Assembly (NCBI GenBank): GCA_015065785.1
Contig: SVPR01000002.1
Coordinates: forward strand, 101,374-165,373
From: Oscillospiraceae bacterium
GTDB lineage: Bacteria > Bacillota > Clostridia > Oscillospirales > Acutalibacteraceae
Direction: 5' to 3'
Length of the DNA stretch: 64,000 nt
Made by a program: the position numbers and the translations under genes. Of this stretch, positions 29,610 to 37,789 are shown one piece after another (within the stretch, counting starts at the first letter, position 1; every line of letters begins with the position of its first letter). The notes beneath the pieces were generated by a model, which was not told the origin of the DNA, did not search any database, and worked only from the letters and a program-made list of their open reading frames with translations.

Positions 29610-30515
29610 TTGAAAGGGGATAGGCTTATGGAGAATATTTTGCTTAAAGGTATTGCACCTGCCCTTATTACTCCGTTTGACAAATCTGGCAATGTTTTAA
29701 AGGAAAGCATTAAAAAGAATATTGATATGAACTACGAGCAAGGGGCAAAGGGCTTTTATATTTGTGGTTCAACAGGTGAGGGTCCGGTTCTTACGGTAGA
29801 AAAGCGAAAAGAAATTGCAGAAGCTACTGTTGAGTATAGTAATAACAGAGGAATTATTATAAACCATGTTGGCGCAGCTTCACCTGAAGAAGCAATAGTT
29901 CTTTCAAAGCACGCAAAAGAATGCGGTTGCAATGCAGTTTCAAGCGTTGTTCCTAATTTCTATTATAAATACAACGATAACGAAATAATTGAGTATTATA
30001 AAAGAATAGCAGACGCTTCAGAGCTTCCTGTTATTGCTTATGCTCAGGGGCTTTACACAGGTGATATTGTTTCACTTATGGAGAAGCTTATTAAAGTAGA
30101 TGGAATTATAGGTGTTAAATTTACTTTAACAGACTTTTATTCATTACACAGAATTAAAGAGCTTAATAATGGTGACATCAATGTTATCAACGGTCCTGAC
30201 GAAATGCTCCTTTGTGGTCTTTCAATGGGTGCAGATGCAGGTATTGGTTCAACCTACAATGTTCTTTGCTCTGAATATTGCAAGCTTTATGATTTATTTA
30301 TGAAAGGCGATATAAGAGCCGCACAAGAGCAGCAATATAAAATCAACAAGGTTGTTACTGTTATTATTAAATATGGTGTTATTCGTTCGATTAAATATAT
30401 CCTTACACTTATAGGAATTGATTCGGGCGAAGCTGTATTTCCGGGTACACCGCTTACAGATATGGAAAAAGCAGCGCTTAAACAAGAACTTACAGATATT
30501 GGTTATTTCATCTAA
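29610..30515 (+). CDS. nanA: N-acetylneuraminate lyase / DapA-superfamily aldolase
   Basis: GIAPALITPFDKSGNV, GFYICGSTGEGPVLTVEKRKEI, VIAYAQG, GVKFTLTDFY. Confidence 0.85.
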   Translation: MKGDRLMENILLKGIAPALITPFDKSGNVLKESIKKNIDMNYEQGAKGFYICGSTGEGPVLTVEKRKEIAEATVEYSNNRGIIINHVGAASPEEAIVLSKHAKECGCNAVSSVVPNFYYKYNDNEIIEYYKRIADASELPVIAYAQGLYTGDIVSLMEKLIKVDGIIGVKFTLTDFYSLHRIKELNNGDINVINGPDEMLLCGLSMGADAGIGSTYNVLCSEYCKLYDLFMKGDIRAAQEQQYKINKVVTVIIKYGVIRSIKYILTLIGIDSGEAVFPGTPLTDMEKAALKQELTDIGYFI

Positions 30516-30540
30516 TATTACATAAGGCAGGTTACATAGA

Positions 30541-31461
30541 ATGGCTATCAGACATATTACAAGATTTGGTATTCAAAGAAAAATAGTTGCAAATATGACA
30601 AGCGAAAGCTGGAAGACTATTCCTCATGTTTGCTATACATATGAGCCTGATATTACAAAGTTTCAGGCAGCTTTTAAAGAATATAGCGAAAAGCACAAGG
30701 ATGATGAGTACAGGGTAACATTCAATGGTGTTATGTTAAAAACAATTTCAGAGGGTCTTAAAGCCGCACCTGAAATGAATGCTCACATTCATTTTGAAAA
30801 GAAGCTTGTGCGCGGTAAAATTACCACTTTTGATAATATTGATATTTCAGTTCCGTGGCCACTTCCTGATGGCAGTATGATGACTATCAATATGAAAGAT
30901 ATGGGTAACAAATCACTTGAGGAAATTGGTAAGCTCTCTGCAGATATAAACAGAAAGCTTGCTAATACAAATCTCACAGAAGCACTTTACTCTGTTTCAA
31001 TTCACGATACAATCAAGGCTCTTAAAAGAGGTCATTTTATTAAAGCGGCCTTAAGAATTATTGGCGCTAAAACACAAAAAAGACACAGAGTTGTTACTTT
31101 AAAGGGTAAAGAGAAAAAGGCTTATGATGCAATTCCTGCAACAGATAAAATCACAAGAGAGGATTTGGCTCAGGGTACATTCCTTGTTTCAAATGTTGGT
31201 AATCTTGCAAGAGGTCTTCGTGGTGAAGCGAGTGTTCTTATGATTATTCCGCCAATGGTTTGTGCTTTGGCTGTGTGTGCAATTCAAAGAAGACCTATTG
31301 TTGTAACTGACGAAAATGGCGAGGAAAAAATTGATATAAGAACGATTCTTCCGTTAACAATCTGTTTTGACCACAGAGCACTTGATTTTGCTGAAGTGGC
31401 TCCATTTATAAGAAAACTCGAAGAAATTTTTGAAAACCCTGAAATTATTTTAGGTGAATAA
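30541..31461 (+). CDS. 2-oxo acid dehydrogenase E2 acyltransferase catalytic-domain protein (no lipoyl domain)
   Basis: VTFNGVMLKTISEGLKAAPEMNAHI, GTFLVSNVGNL, ICFDHRALDFAEVAPFIRKLEE. Confidence 0.82.
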   Translation: MAIRHITRFGIQRKIVANMTSESWKTIPHVCYTYEPDITKFQAAFKEYSEKHKDDEYRVTFNGVMLKTISEGLKAAPEMNAHIHFEKKLVRGKITTFDNIDISVPWPLPDGSMMTINMKDMGNKSLEEIGKLSADINRKLANTNLTEALYSVSIHDTIKALKRGHFIKAALRIIGAKTQKRHRVVTLKGKEKKAYDAIPATDKITREDLAQGTFLVSNVGNLARGLRGEASVLMIIPPMVCALAVCAIQRRPIVVTDENGEEKIDIRTILPLTICFDHRALDFAEVAPFIRKLEEIFENPEIILGE

Positions 31462-31669
31462 TTTATTTAATGATGCTGAATTGTAAAAATTTGGCATCAT
31501 TTTTTATTGTTTAATACTACTTATCATCAATATCAACAGAATTCCTATATATAAATAGGGGAATTTAACAAAAATGTGCATTTATTTTTATTTTTTGTTG
31601 ATTTTATATGTATGTGTGTGATATAATGCTTAGCATACGAAAGTTTGATTTAATATAGAGTGAGGAATT

Positions 31670-33313
31670 ATGAAAAAGTCGTTTTTAATTATTCTTTCTT
31701 TGGTCATCTTGCTTTCATCCGTGTTAACGGTTGTAGCGTCAGCGGAGACTTCTGCTTTTTCTGACGATATGTTTGATGACGATATGTACGATGATGATGT
31801 TAATGTCACTTACAGTGACGGTACTACCGCAACTACCAAGGGTGGTTTTTTAGGCAACATTGGTGATGGTGTAGGCGATTTTGTCGGTGGCGTTATTGAA
31901 AGCGTTTTCCAGGATGAAGATGTTTCTGAACAGGTTAACGATAAAGCACAAGGCATTTTTGGTACTATTGGTGGTATTTTTGATGGGTTCAAGGATTTAG
32001 GTTCTTTAATACCTACTACCAAAAAAGCATCAACAGGTGGCAATTTCTTTGACACTATTGACCCGGTTGTTACAGGTGGATTTAACAGTGGCAGCTTAGG
32101 TTCAGGAAGCGGTGGTGTTCAGAGTAACAGCACAATCAGCTCAACCGATGCCGCAATAAATGGCGAAAGTGTTGATTTTAACACAACAGTAAATCCTTAT
32201 GCAAAACCTGTGGCAGGATTAAATCCCGGCGATAAGGGTGACGGCGTTAAGTGGTTACAATGGGTTTTAATTTATACTGAATGTGGTCTTCAGGGTAATA
32301 TAACCGGTGAATATGACGATGCAACTACGGCGGCTGTTAAAACATTACAATTAAAATATGGAATGACAGTTGACGGTATCGCTTCAATCGAAGTAATAGA
32401 AAAAGCAGACCAGATGTATAATGATTACATAAACGGCGTTGCGGCACAAAATTCATCAGCACCGGCAGTGTTCAATACAGTTGGTGGTAGCACTCAACAA
32501 GGTAACAAGCCTGGTGCACCTACTGATTTGAAAATTACTATTATTATAGTTATACTTATTATTGTCTGGATATTTGCTATTGCAGCAGTATTTATAATTG
32601 TTCACATTAAGCGCAAAAACATTTCTCTTTCTGATGACGGTGAAATTATTAAGCCTGAAAAGGAAAAGAAACAAAAAGCAAAAAATTCAAGAAGAACAAA
32701 AGAACTTCAGGATTCAATACCATTAAGGCCGTCAAAAACCTTAAAAGAATTAGGAACTGAAAAGATGGCTGAAAAAGACGACGAGAAAGAAGCTCAGGAA
32801 GAAACGAAAGAAGCTGTAAAGCCTGAGCCTTCCATTGATAAATCTGAGAAAGCTGAAGTAGAAGCTGTTTCAGAAGAAAAGAATGTTCTTGAAGAAAAAG
32901 AAATTCCGGTAGCAGAGAATGTTACGGAGAAAAAAGAAATTCCGGTAGTTGAGAATGTTACGGAAGAAAAAGCTATTCCAGAAGAAAAAGAGGTTTCTGA
33001 GGAAAAAGAAGTTTCAAAAGAAAAAGAAGCTTCCGAAGAAAAAGAAATCCCAGAGGAAAAAACTGCTTCTGAGGAAAAAGATATTCAGGAAGAGGAAAAG
33101 AACATTCCTGAAGAAAAGAATACTCAGGATGAAATAACATTTGAGGTTGTAGATTTAGTGGAAAACTTCAACAGCTTTAACCACTTTAATTATTCTGATG
33201 ATGACGATGGTGAAATCAGGGTGTCTTCCTCACTTTATGAAATGAAGCAAAGAAAAGCTCAGCTTGAAGCAAAAGCAAAAGAGCAGATTGTAAATTCTTC
33301 AAATGAAAAGTAA
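31670..33313 (+). CDS. Signal-peptide protein with peptidoglycan-binding domain, TM helix and Glu/Lys-rich repeat tail
   Basis: MKKSFLIILSLVILLSSVLTVVASA; LNPGDKGDGVKWLQWVLIY...AAVKTLQLKYGMTVDGIAS; IIIVILIIVWIFAIAAVFIIVHI; EEKEIPEEKEVSEEKEVSKEKEASEEKE. Confidence 0.8.
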   Translation: MKKSFLIILSLVILLSSVLTVVASAETSAFSDDMFDDDMYDDDVNVTYSDGTTATTKGGFLGNIGDGVGDFVGGVIESVFQDEDVSEQVNDKAQGIFGTIGGIFDGFKDLGSLIPTTKKASTGGNFFDTIDPVVTGGFNSGSLGSGSGGVQSNSTISSTDAAINGESVDFNTTVNPYAKPVAGLNPGDKGDGVKWLQWVLIYTECGLQGNITGEYDDATTAAVKTLQLKYGMTVDGIASIEVIEKADQMYNDYINGVAAQNSSAPAVFNTVGGSTQQGNKPGAPTDLKITIIIVILIIVWIFAIAAVFIIVHIKRKNISLSDDGEIIKPEKEKKQKAKNSRRTKELQDSIPLRPSKTLKELGTEKMAEKDDEKEAQEETKEAVKPEPSIDKSEKAEVEAVSEEKNVLEEKEIPVAENVTEKKEIPVVENVTEEKAIPEEKEVSEEKEVSKEKEASEEKEIPEEKTASEEKDIQEEEKNIPEEKNTQDEITFEVVDLVENFNSFNHFNYSDDDDGEIRVSSSLYEMKQRKAQLEAKAKEQIVNSSNEK

Positions 33314-33359
33314 ATTAAACGGAAAAACCGTTTTAATGTATAGCTAAGGAGTTAATAAA

Positions 33360-34250
33360 ATGGACAAGTATCTTATTATCAATGCAGACGATTTTGGTAT
33401 GTGCCGTGCCGCAAATATGGCGGTTGCTGACTTATTTGAAAAGGGCGGAATTACTTCTTCAACAATTATGACACCATGTGGTTGGGCAAAAAATGCAGGT
33501 GTCTGGGCAAAGAATAACCCTCAGCACGCTGTTGGTGTTCACCTTACATTCACAAGTGAATGGGGCGAATACAGATGGGGTCCTGTTGCTTCAGATAACA
33601 CAGCTTCTCTTCGTGACAGTGAAGGCTTTATGCACCACGAATCTGACCAATTTGAAGAAGCTGCTGACCTTGACGAAGTAGAAGCAGAAATTCGTGCGCA
33701 GATTGAAAGATTCAAGTCATTTGGCGTAGAGCCATCTCACCTTGATAACCATATGGGTTCACTTTATGGTATTGCAACAGGCAGACTTGAGCTTCTTCAG
33801 CTTATTTTTGATATTGCTGCTGAATATAAGTTACCATTCCGTTTCCCTGGCACATTCATTCCTGAAATGCTGGGTAATGAAATGCTTGATATCCAGCTTC
33901 CTAAAGAAATTATTGAAATGGCATTTTCTAAATTTACTGCTTATGCTAAAGACCACGGCGTTTTAATGCCTGATTATCTTATTCCTGGTGACTGGAGCGG
34001 TCCTTGGAAAGATGACTATGAGCAATACAGAGAATATATCTACGAGCTTTACAGAAGCTTCCCAGCAGGTGTTACTGAAACATACATTCACCCTGCATTT
34101 GAATGTGATGAGCTTAAAGCAATTACAGGCTCATGGCAAAGACGCGTTTGGGAACACAAGCTCTTCTCAGACCCAAAAACTCTTCAACACATTAAGGCTC
34201 TTGGTATTGAGCTTATCAGCTACAGAGATTTAGCAAGGATTAAGGGTTAA
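33360..34250 (+). CDS. ChbG/YdjC family polysaccharide/oligosaccharide deacetylase
   Basis: KYLIINADDFGMCRAANMAVADLFEKGGITSSTIMTPC, VGVHLTF, PSHLDNHMG. Confidence 0.92.
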   Translation: MDKYLIINADDFGMCRAANMAVADLFEKGGITSSTIMTPCGWAKNAGVWAKNNPQHAVGVHLTFTSEWGEYRWGPVASDNTASLRDSEGFMHHESDQFEEAADLDEVEAEIRAQIERFKSFGVEPSHLDNHMGSLYGIATGRLELLQLIFDIAAEYKLPFRFPGTFIPEMLGNEMLDIQLPKEIIEMAFSKFTAYAKDHGVLMPDYLIPGDWSGPWKDDYEQYREYIYELYRSFPAGVTETYIHPAFECDELKAITGSWQRRVWEHKLFSDPKTLQHIKALGIELISYRDLARIKG

Positions 34251-34282
34251 AATTAAGCACCGTTGAGACAGGGTGCGGCTGA

Positions 34283-34392
34283 TTGAGGTAAGAAGTAATA
34301 GTGAATAAGTAAGAAGTGAAATTCATATTACTAAAAACTGAATAAACATTAAACAAAACTCAGATAATTGATTTCGGTCAACTATCTGAGTT
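34283..34392. repeat. About 110-bp direct repeat, copy 1 (heptamer arm plus terminator-like hairpin)
   Basis: ttgaggtaagaagtaatagtgaataagtaagaagtgaaattcatatta...cagataattgatttcggtcaactatctgagtt; 2 mismatches to copy 2 by eye. Confidence 0.92.
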
Positions 34393-34544
34393 GTTTTTGT
34401 TATATTTAACACATTTGTCTGATTTTGTAGAAGATTTCAGAATTACTTGATTTAATTTTAGAATTTTGATATATTTAGGTTAAGAAAAGACAATGGATGG
34501 AGCAAAACATGGAACCGTCCTCTGTCTTAACATTGGGGGGCAGT

Positions 34545-34835
34545 ATGAAAAAATATAAAATTTTTGAGGTTATATTATTTGCTATTGTAATGATATTGTC
34601 ATTTATTCAGGCTTTATGTCGCACTGAACTCGTATTTTTCTTGTTGATTTTGTTCTCAATTATTTCGACTATTTTTATTGTTATATTTAAAACAAGCATA
34701 ATTAAAGCGATAGCGAAATTGGTATTTATCTGGGTAATGGTTGTTTCTGTATGTTTTTTAAAGATGCCAGCGGTTGGTTTGAGTTTTCTTTCAATAGGCA
34801 TTAGTGTTTTTGGATTAATGAGCAATGACAATTAG
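34545..34835 (+). CDS. Hypothetical small membrane protein
   Basis: MKKYKIFEVILFAIVMILSF..., 3-4 hydrophobic segments; start moved to ATG 34545 behind ggggggcagt. Confidence 0.5.
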   Translation: MKKYKIFEVILFAIVMILSFIQALCRTELVFFLLILFSIISTIFIVIFKTSIIKAIAKLVFIWVMVVSVCFLKMPAVGLSFLSIGISVFGLMSNDN

Positions 34836-34846
34836 AGGACGGCGGT

Positions 34847-34956
34847 TTGAGGTAAGAAGTAATAGTGAATAAGTAAGAGGTGAAATTCATATTACTAAAA
34901 ACTGAATAAACATTAAACAAAACTCAGATAATTGATTTCCGTCAACTATCTGAGTT
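34847..34956. repeat. About 110-bp direct repeat, copy 2
   Basis: See 34283-34392. Confidence 0.92.
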
Positions 34957-34965
34957 TTGTTATTA

Positions 34966-35055
34966 GCGATATATTTGCCAGGGCAAATGCGATATAACTG
35001 CAAAGATGCAGTAGCGATATATACTCGCTTTGCTCGTATGCGATATGCCTTCGCC
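34966..35055. repeat. Array of GCGATAT-initiated ~25-bp units, each with its own small hairpin
   Basis: Unit starts at 34966, 34989, 35014, 35040; hairpins tttgccagggcaaa, ctgcaaagatgcag. Confidence 0.7.
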
Positions 35056-35065
35056 ACAATTACAG

Positions 35066-35135
35066 ATTCCTACTTTCTGCTTCCTGCTTCCTGCTTCCTA
35101 ATCCCTAGTCCCTAGTCCCTAGCCTCTAGTCCCTG
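35066..35135. repeat. In-phase heptamer array (10 x 7 bp)
   Basis: attccta ctttctg cttcctg cttcctg cttccta atcccta gtcccta gtcccta gcctcta gtccctg. Confidence 0.9.
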
Positions 35136-35335
35136 GTCATCTCAATAACCCTCGCCAATTCACTTGACAAAAAATCATTGTTTTCAATATGCTCTTTTTC
35201 GTGATTTAAAGATTTCTGTTTCGCTTCTTCTGAAAGGTCATTGTTAATATAAATATTGTAATCGCCGTTTGCATCAGGTACAGTAAATGCCCTGATTGTA
35301 AGCGGCATTTTCATTTCTCTTATAAAAATACTCAT
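35126..35335 (-). CDS. Small HExxH (ImmA/IrrE-like) putative metallopeptidase
   Basis: SLNHEKEHIENNDF contains HEKEH; downstream of an XRE repressor. Confidence 0.6.
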   Translation of the reverse strand: MSIFIREMKMPLTIRAFTVPDANGDYNIYINNDLSEEAKQKSLNHEKEHIENNDFLSSELARVIEMTRD

Positions 35336-35376
35336 TATTTTCTCCTATTATAATTTGAAACAAGTAAAACGGGGAA

Positions 35377-35706
35377 TTACTTGTTATCTTCATCTATAAC
35401 TGCCTTAAACATAACTAAAAATGTATCTAATTGCTCTTTGGTTGCTTTCTTCGACATATCAAAGAGCAGTTTTCGTTTTTGAAAAAGCTCGTCTTTAGTG
35501 TCATCAACATTGTTAGTGTCAAAATAATCTAAAGCTACACCGAAATAGTTGGCAATTTTACTTAAGGTCTGAGTGGAGAGTGTTTTTGTTCTGCCTTGCT
35601 TTAATTCCGATAATGTGCTTTTCGGTATTTTTGCTTCCTTACAAAGATGGGCAGGCTTAATTCCGTTTTCATCACAAAGATATTGTATTTTTTCATACAT
35701 TGTCAC
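35377..35706 (-). CDS. XRE family phage-type repressor
   Basis: IQYLCDENGIKPAHLCKEAKIPKSTLSELKQGRTKTLSTQTLSKIANYFGVALDYF. Confidence 0.9.
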   Translation of the reverse strand: MTMYEKIQYLCDENGIKPAHLCKEAKIPKSTLSELKQGRTKTLSTQTLSKIANYFGVALDYFDTNNVDDTKDELFQKRKLLFDMSKKATKEQLDTFLVMFKAVIDEDNK

Positions 35707-35755
35707 AATAAAAGCCCCCTAAGACTTATGCATTTTTACTAAAAACACAGAAAAT

Positions 35756-35769
35756 CGAACAAAAGTTCT
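35756..35769. promoter_or_regulatory. Putative LexA/DinR (SOS) box
   Basis: CGAACAAAAGTTCT fits CGAAC-N4-GTTCG except the last base. Confidence 0.55.
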
Positions 35770-35778
35770 AATTTTAGG

Positions 35779-35807
35779 TTGAAAAGTACAGAATACTGTA
35801 CTATAAT
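35779..35807 (+). promoter_or_regulatory. Prophage structural-operon promoter with embedded operator
   Basis: TTGAAA - 17 bp - TATAAT; palindrome AGTACAG-AATA-CTGTACT at 35785-35802 fills the spacer. Confidence 0.72.
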
Positions 35808-35914
35808 GCAATCAGTGGTACAGAACGCCGAACTAATTACAGCTATACTATATAATAATTTTAGCTCGTTGTCAATACCATAAATAGTACAAATAAAATA
35901 ATTTGGAGGATTTT

Positions 35915-36142
35915 ATGTCAAAATCAATTGAAGGTGCGATTGAATGTCCCTTTTATTTAGAGGAGGGAAAAGGTTTTATTAAGTGCGAGGGTGTTTTAAA
36001 CGGTACTGTTTGTACTCATAGCTTTAGCGATAATGCTAAAAAAAGTGAGTTTGAAGCATCTGTTTGCAGTGTTTTCGGTGGTAAGCGTTGTGCCCACCAC
36101 AGAGCAGTAGCAATTCTTTATGATAAGGGGTTGCGTGCTTGA
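35915..36142 (+). CDS. Phage protein, Cys/His-rich (zinc-finger-like)
   Basis: ECPFYLEEGKGFIKCEG...CTHSF...GGKRCAHHRAV; SD ggagga upstream of ATG 35915. Confidence 0.65.
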   Translation: MSKSIEGAIECPFYLEEGKGFIKCEGVLNGTVCTHSFSDNAKKSEFEASVCSVFGGKRCAHHRAVAILYDKGLRA

Positions 36143-36402
36143 AAAAGAGTAGTGTAGATGTCGGAATGAAAAAGGTTTCGTCTGCAGTGGTTAATATGAG
36201 TGCCTTAATTGATGATATTGTAAAAAAGGCACGAAAAAATTTTGGCGAAACAGGTTCGGCAGATGTTGATGCAAAATTCTTAAAAGAAAGCGTCAGTGCC
36301 TTGCGAGAGCTTTTTGATTTACTCAGTGAACAAGGCGAAATTGGCACAGCTGATGGAATCACCATTAAATTCGAAAAGGCTATTGAGGATTGGAACAAAT
36401 GA
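36139..36402 (+). CDS. Small phage protein, candidate terminase small subunit by position
   Basis: 87 aa helical protein directly upstream of and overlapping TerL. Confidence 0.5.
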   Translation: MKKSSVDVGMKKVSSAVVNMSALIDDIVKKARKNFGETGSADVDAKFLKESVSALRELFDLLSEQGEIGTADGITIKFEKAIEDWNK

Positions 36403-37781
36403 AAGAGCTAAAAATTTCTGAGCCTAACGCAAAGCAAAAGCTGTTTTTTGAAAATCAAAGACGGTTTATAGGTTACGGTGGTGCCCGTGGCGGTGGCAAA
36501 TCCTGGGCGCTAAGAACAAAATTCATTTTGTTAGCCTTTAATTACCCCGATTTAAAGCTTTTGCTTTTAAGAAAGACCTTACCTGAGCTGAGAGAAAATC
36601 ACTTAATACCTATGCTTGCACAGCTTAACGGAATAGCTCGTTACAAAAAGGACGAAAGAGCATTTATATTCCCGAATGGTGCGAGAATCAGACTCGGCTA
36701 TTGTGACACTGAAAATGATATTTTTCAATATCAGGGGCAGGAATATGATGTTATCGGTGTTGAGGAATGCACCCATTTTACTTGGAGTCAGATTCAGTTT
36801 TTAATGACCTGCAACAGAACAACCCGAACAGATTTTAAGCCACGGATGTATTTCACGGGGAATCCCGGCGGTGTCGGTCACAACTGGTTTAAAAGGTTGT
36901 TTGTAAAGGGCAATTACGAAAATGGAGAAGATGAAAACGACTACGCTTTTATTCCTGCGACAATTGACGACAACACTGTTTTAATGAATTCAAACCCCGA
37001 ATATGTAAAGGTGCTTGAAGCATTACCGGAAAAGCTTAAACAAGCCCATCGCTTTGGTAATTGGGATATTTTTGACGGTCAGTTTTTTGAAGAATTCAGA
37101 GATGTAAAAGAGCATTATAGTGATGCGAAATTTACACATATAATTGAGCCGTTTGAAATTCCTTACGATTGGCAGATTTATCGTTCCTTTGACTTCGGCT
37201 ACGCAAAGCCCTTTTCTTGTGCCTGGTGGGCGGTAGATTATGACGGCAGGCTTTACAGAATTCTTGAGCTTTATGGTTGCACAAAAACTGCAAATGAGGG
37301 TGTCAAGTGGCCACCCGAAAAGATTTTTTCTGAAATAGCGAGGATTGAAAAAGAGCACAGATGGTTAAAAAATAAAAATATTATTGGAGTTGCCGACCCG
37401 TCAATATGGGATGCTTCACGAGGTGAGGCAATTATAGAGTCAGCCGTAAGAAACGGAATTTATTTTAATCGAGGCGATAACAAGCGCCTGCCCGGGTGGA
37501 TGCAGGTTCATTACAGATTAAGCTTTGACGAGAATGGTGTACCTATGATGTACATTTTTAATACCTGCAAGGGCTTTATAAGAACGATTCCTGAGCTCAA
37601 ATTCAGCAACACAAACCCTGAGGATTTAGATACAACAGGCGAGGACCACATTGCAGACGAGGTGCGGTATATGTGTATGTCGCGGCCCATTTCACCAACA
37701 TTCAAAAAGCAGGACGAGGCTTTGGGAGATGACCCGTTAAATTTAAGAGAACAAAAAAGATATAAAAAATATTCATATTGA
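36390..37781 (+). CDS. Phage terminase large subunit
   Basis: RFIGYGGARGGGKSWALRTK Walker A; YDVIGVEECTHF Walker B; nuclease part GVADPSIWD. Confidence 0.93.
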   Translation: MEQMKELKISEPNAKQKLFFENQRRFIGYGGARGGGKSWALRTKFILLAFNYPDLKLLLLRKTLPELRENHLIPMLAQLNGIARYKKDERAFIFPNGARIRLGYCDTENDIFQYQGQEYDVIGVEECTHFTWSQIQFLMTCNRTTRTDFKPRMYFTGNPGGVGHNWFKRLFVKGNYENGEDENDYAFIPATIDDNTVLMNSNPEYVKVLEALPEKLKQAHRFGNWDIFDGQFFEEFRDVKEHYSDAKFTHIIEPFEIPYDWQIYRSFDFGYAKPFSCAWWAVDYDGRLYRILELYGCTKTANEGVKWPPEKIFSEIARIEKEHRWLKNKNIIGVADPSIWDASRGEAIIESAVRNGIYFNRGDNKRLPGWMQVHYRLSFDENGVPMMYIFNTCKGFIRTIPELKFSNTNPEDLDTTGEDHIADEVRYMCMSRPISPTFKKQDEALGDDPLNLREQKRYKKYSY

Positions 37782-37789
37782 GGTGTTAA

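Noticed and set aside
32949-33137. ORF 32949..33137 (KKKRFLRKKKFQKKKK)
   Set aside because: Out-of-frame reading of the Glu/Lys repeat region of the 31670 gene.
34966-35055. CRISPR-like array of GCGATAT units
   Set aside because: The conserved head is only ~7 bp and the variable parts are self-complementary hairpins, not spacers.
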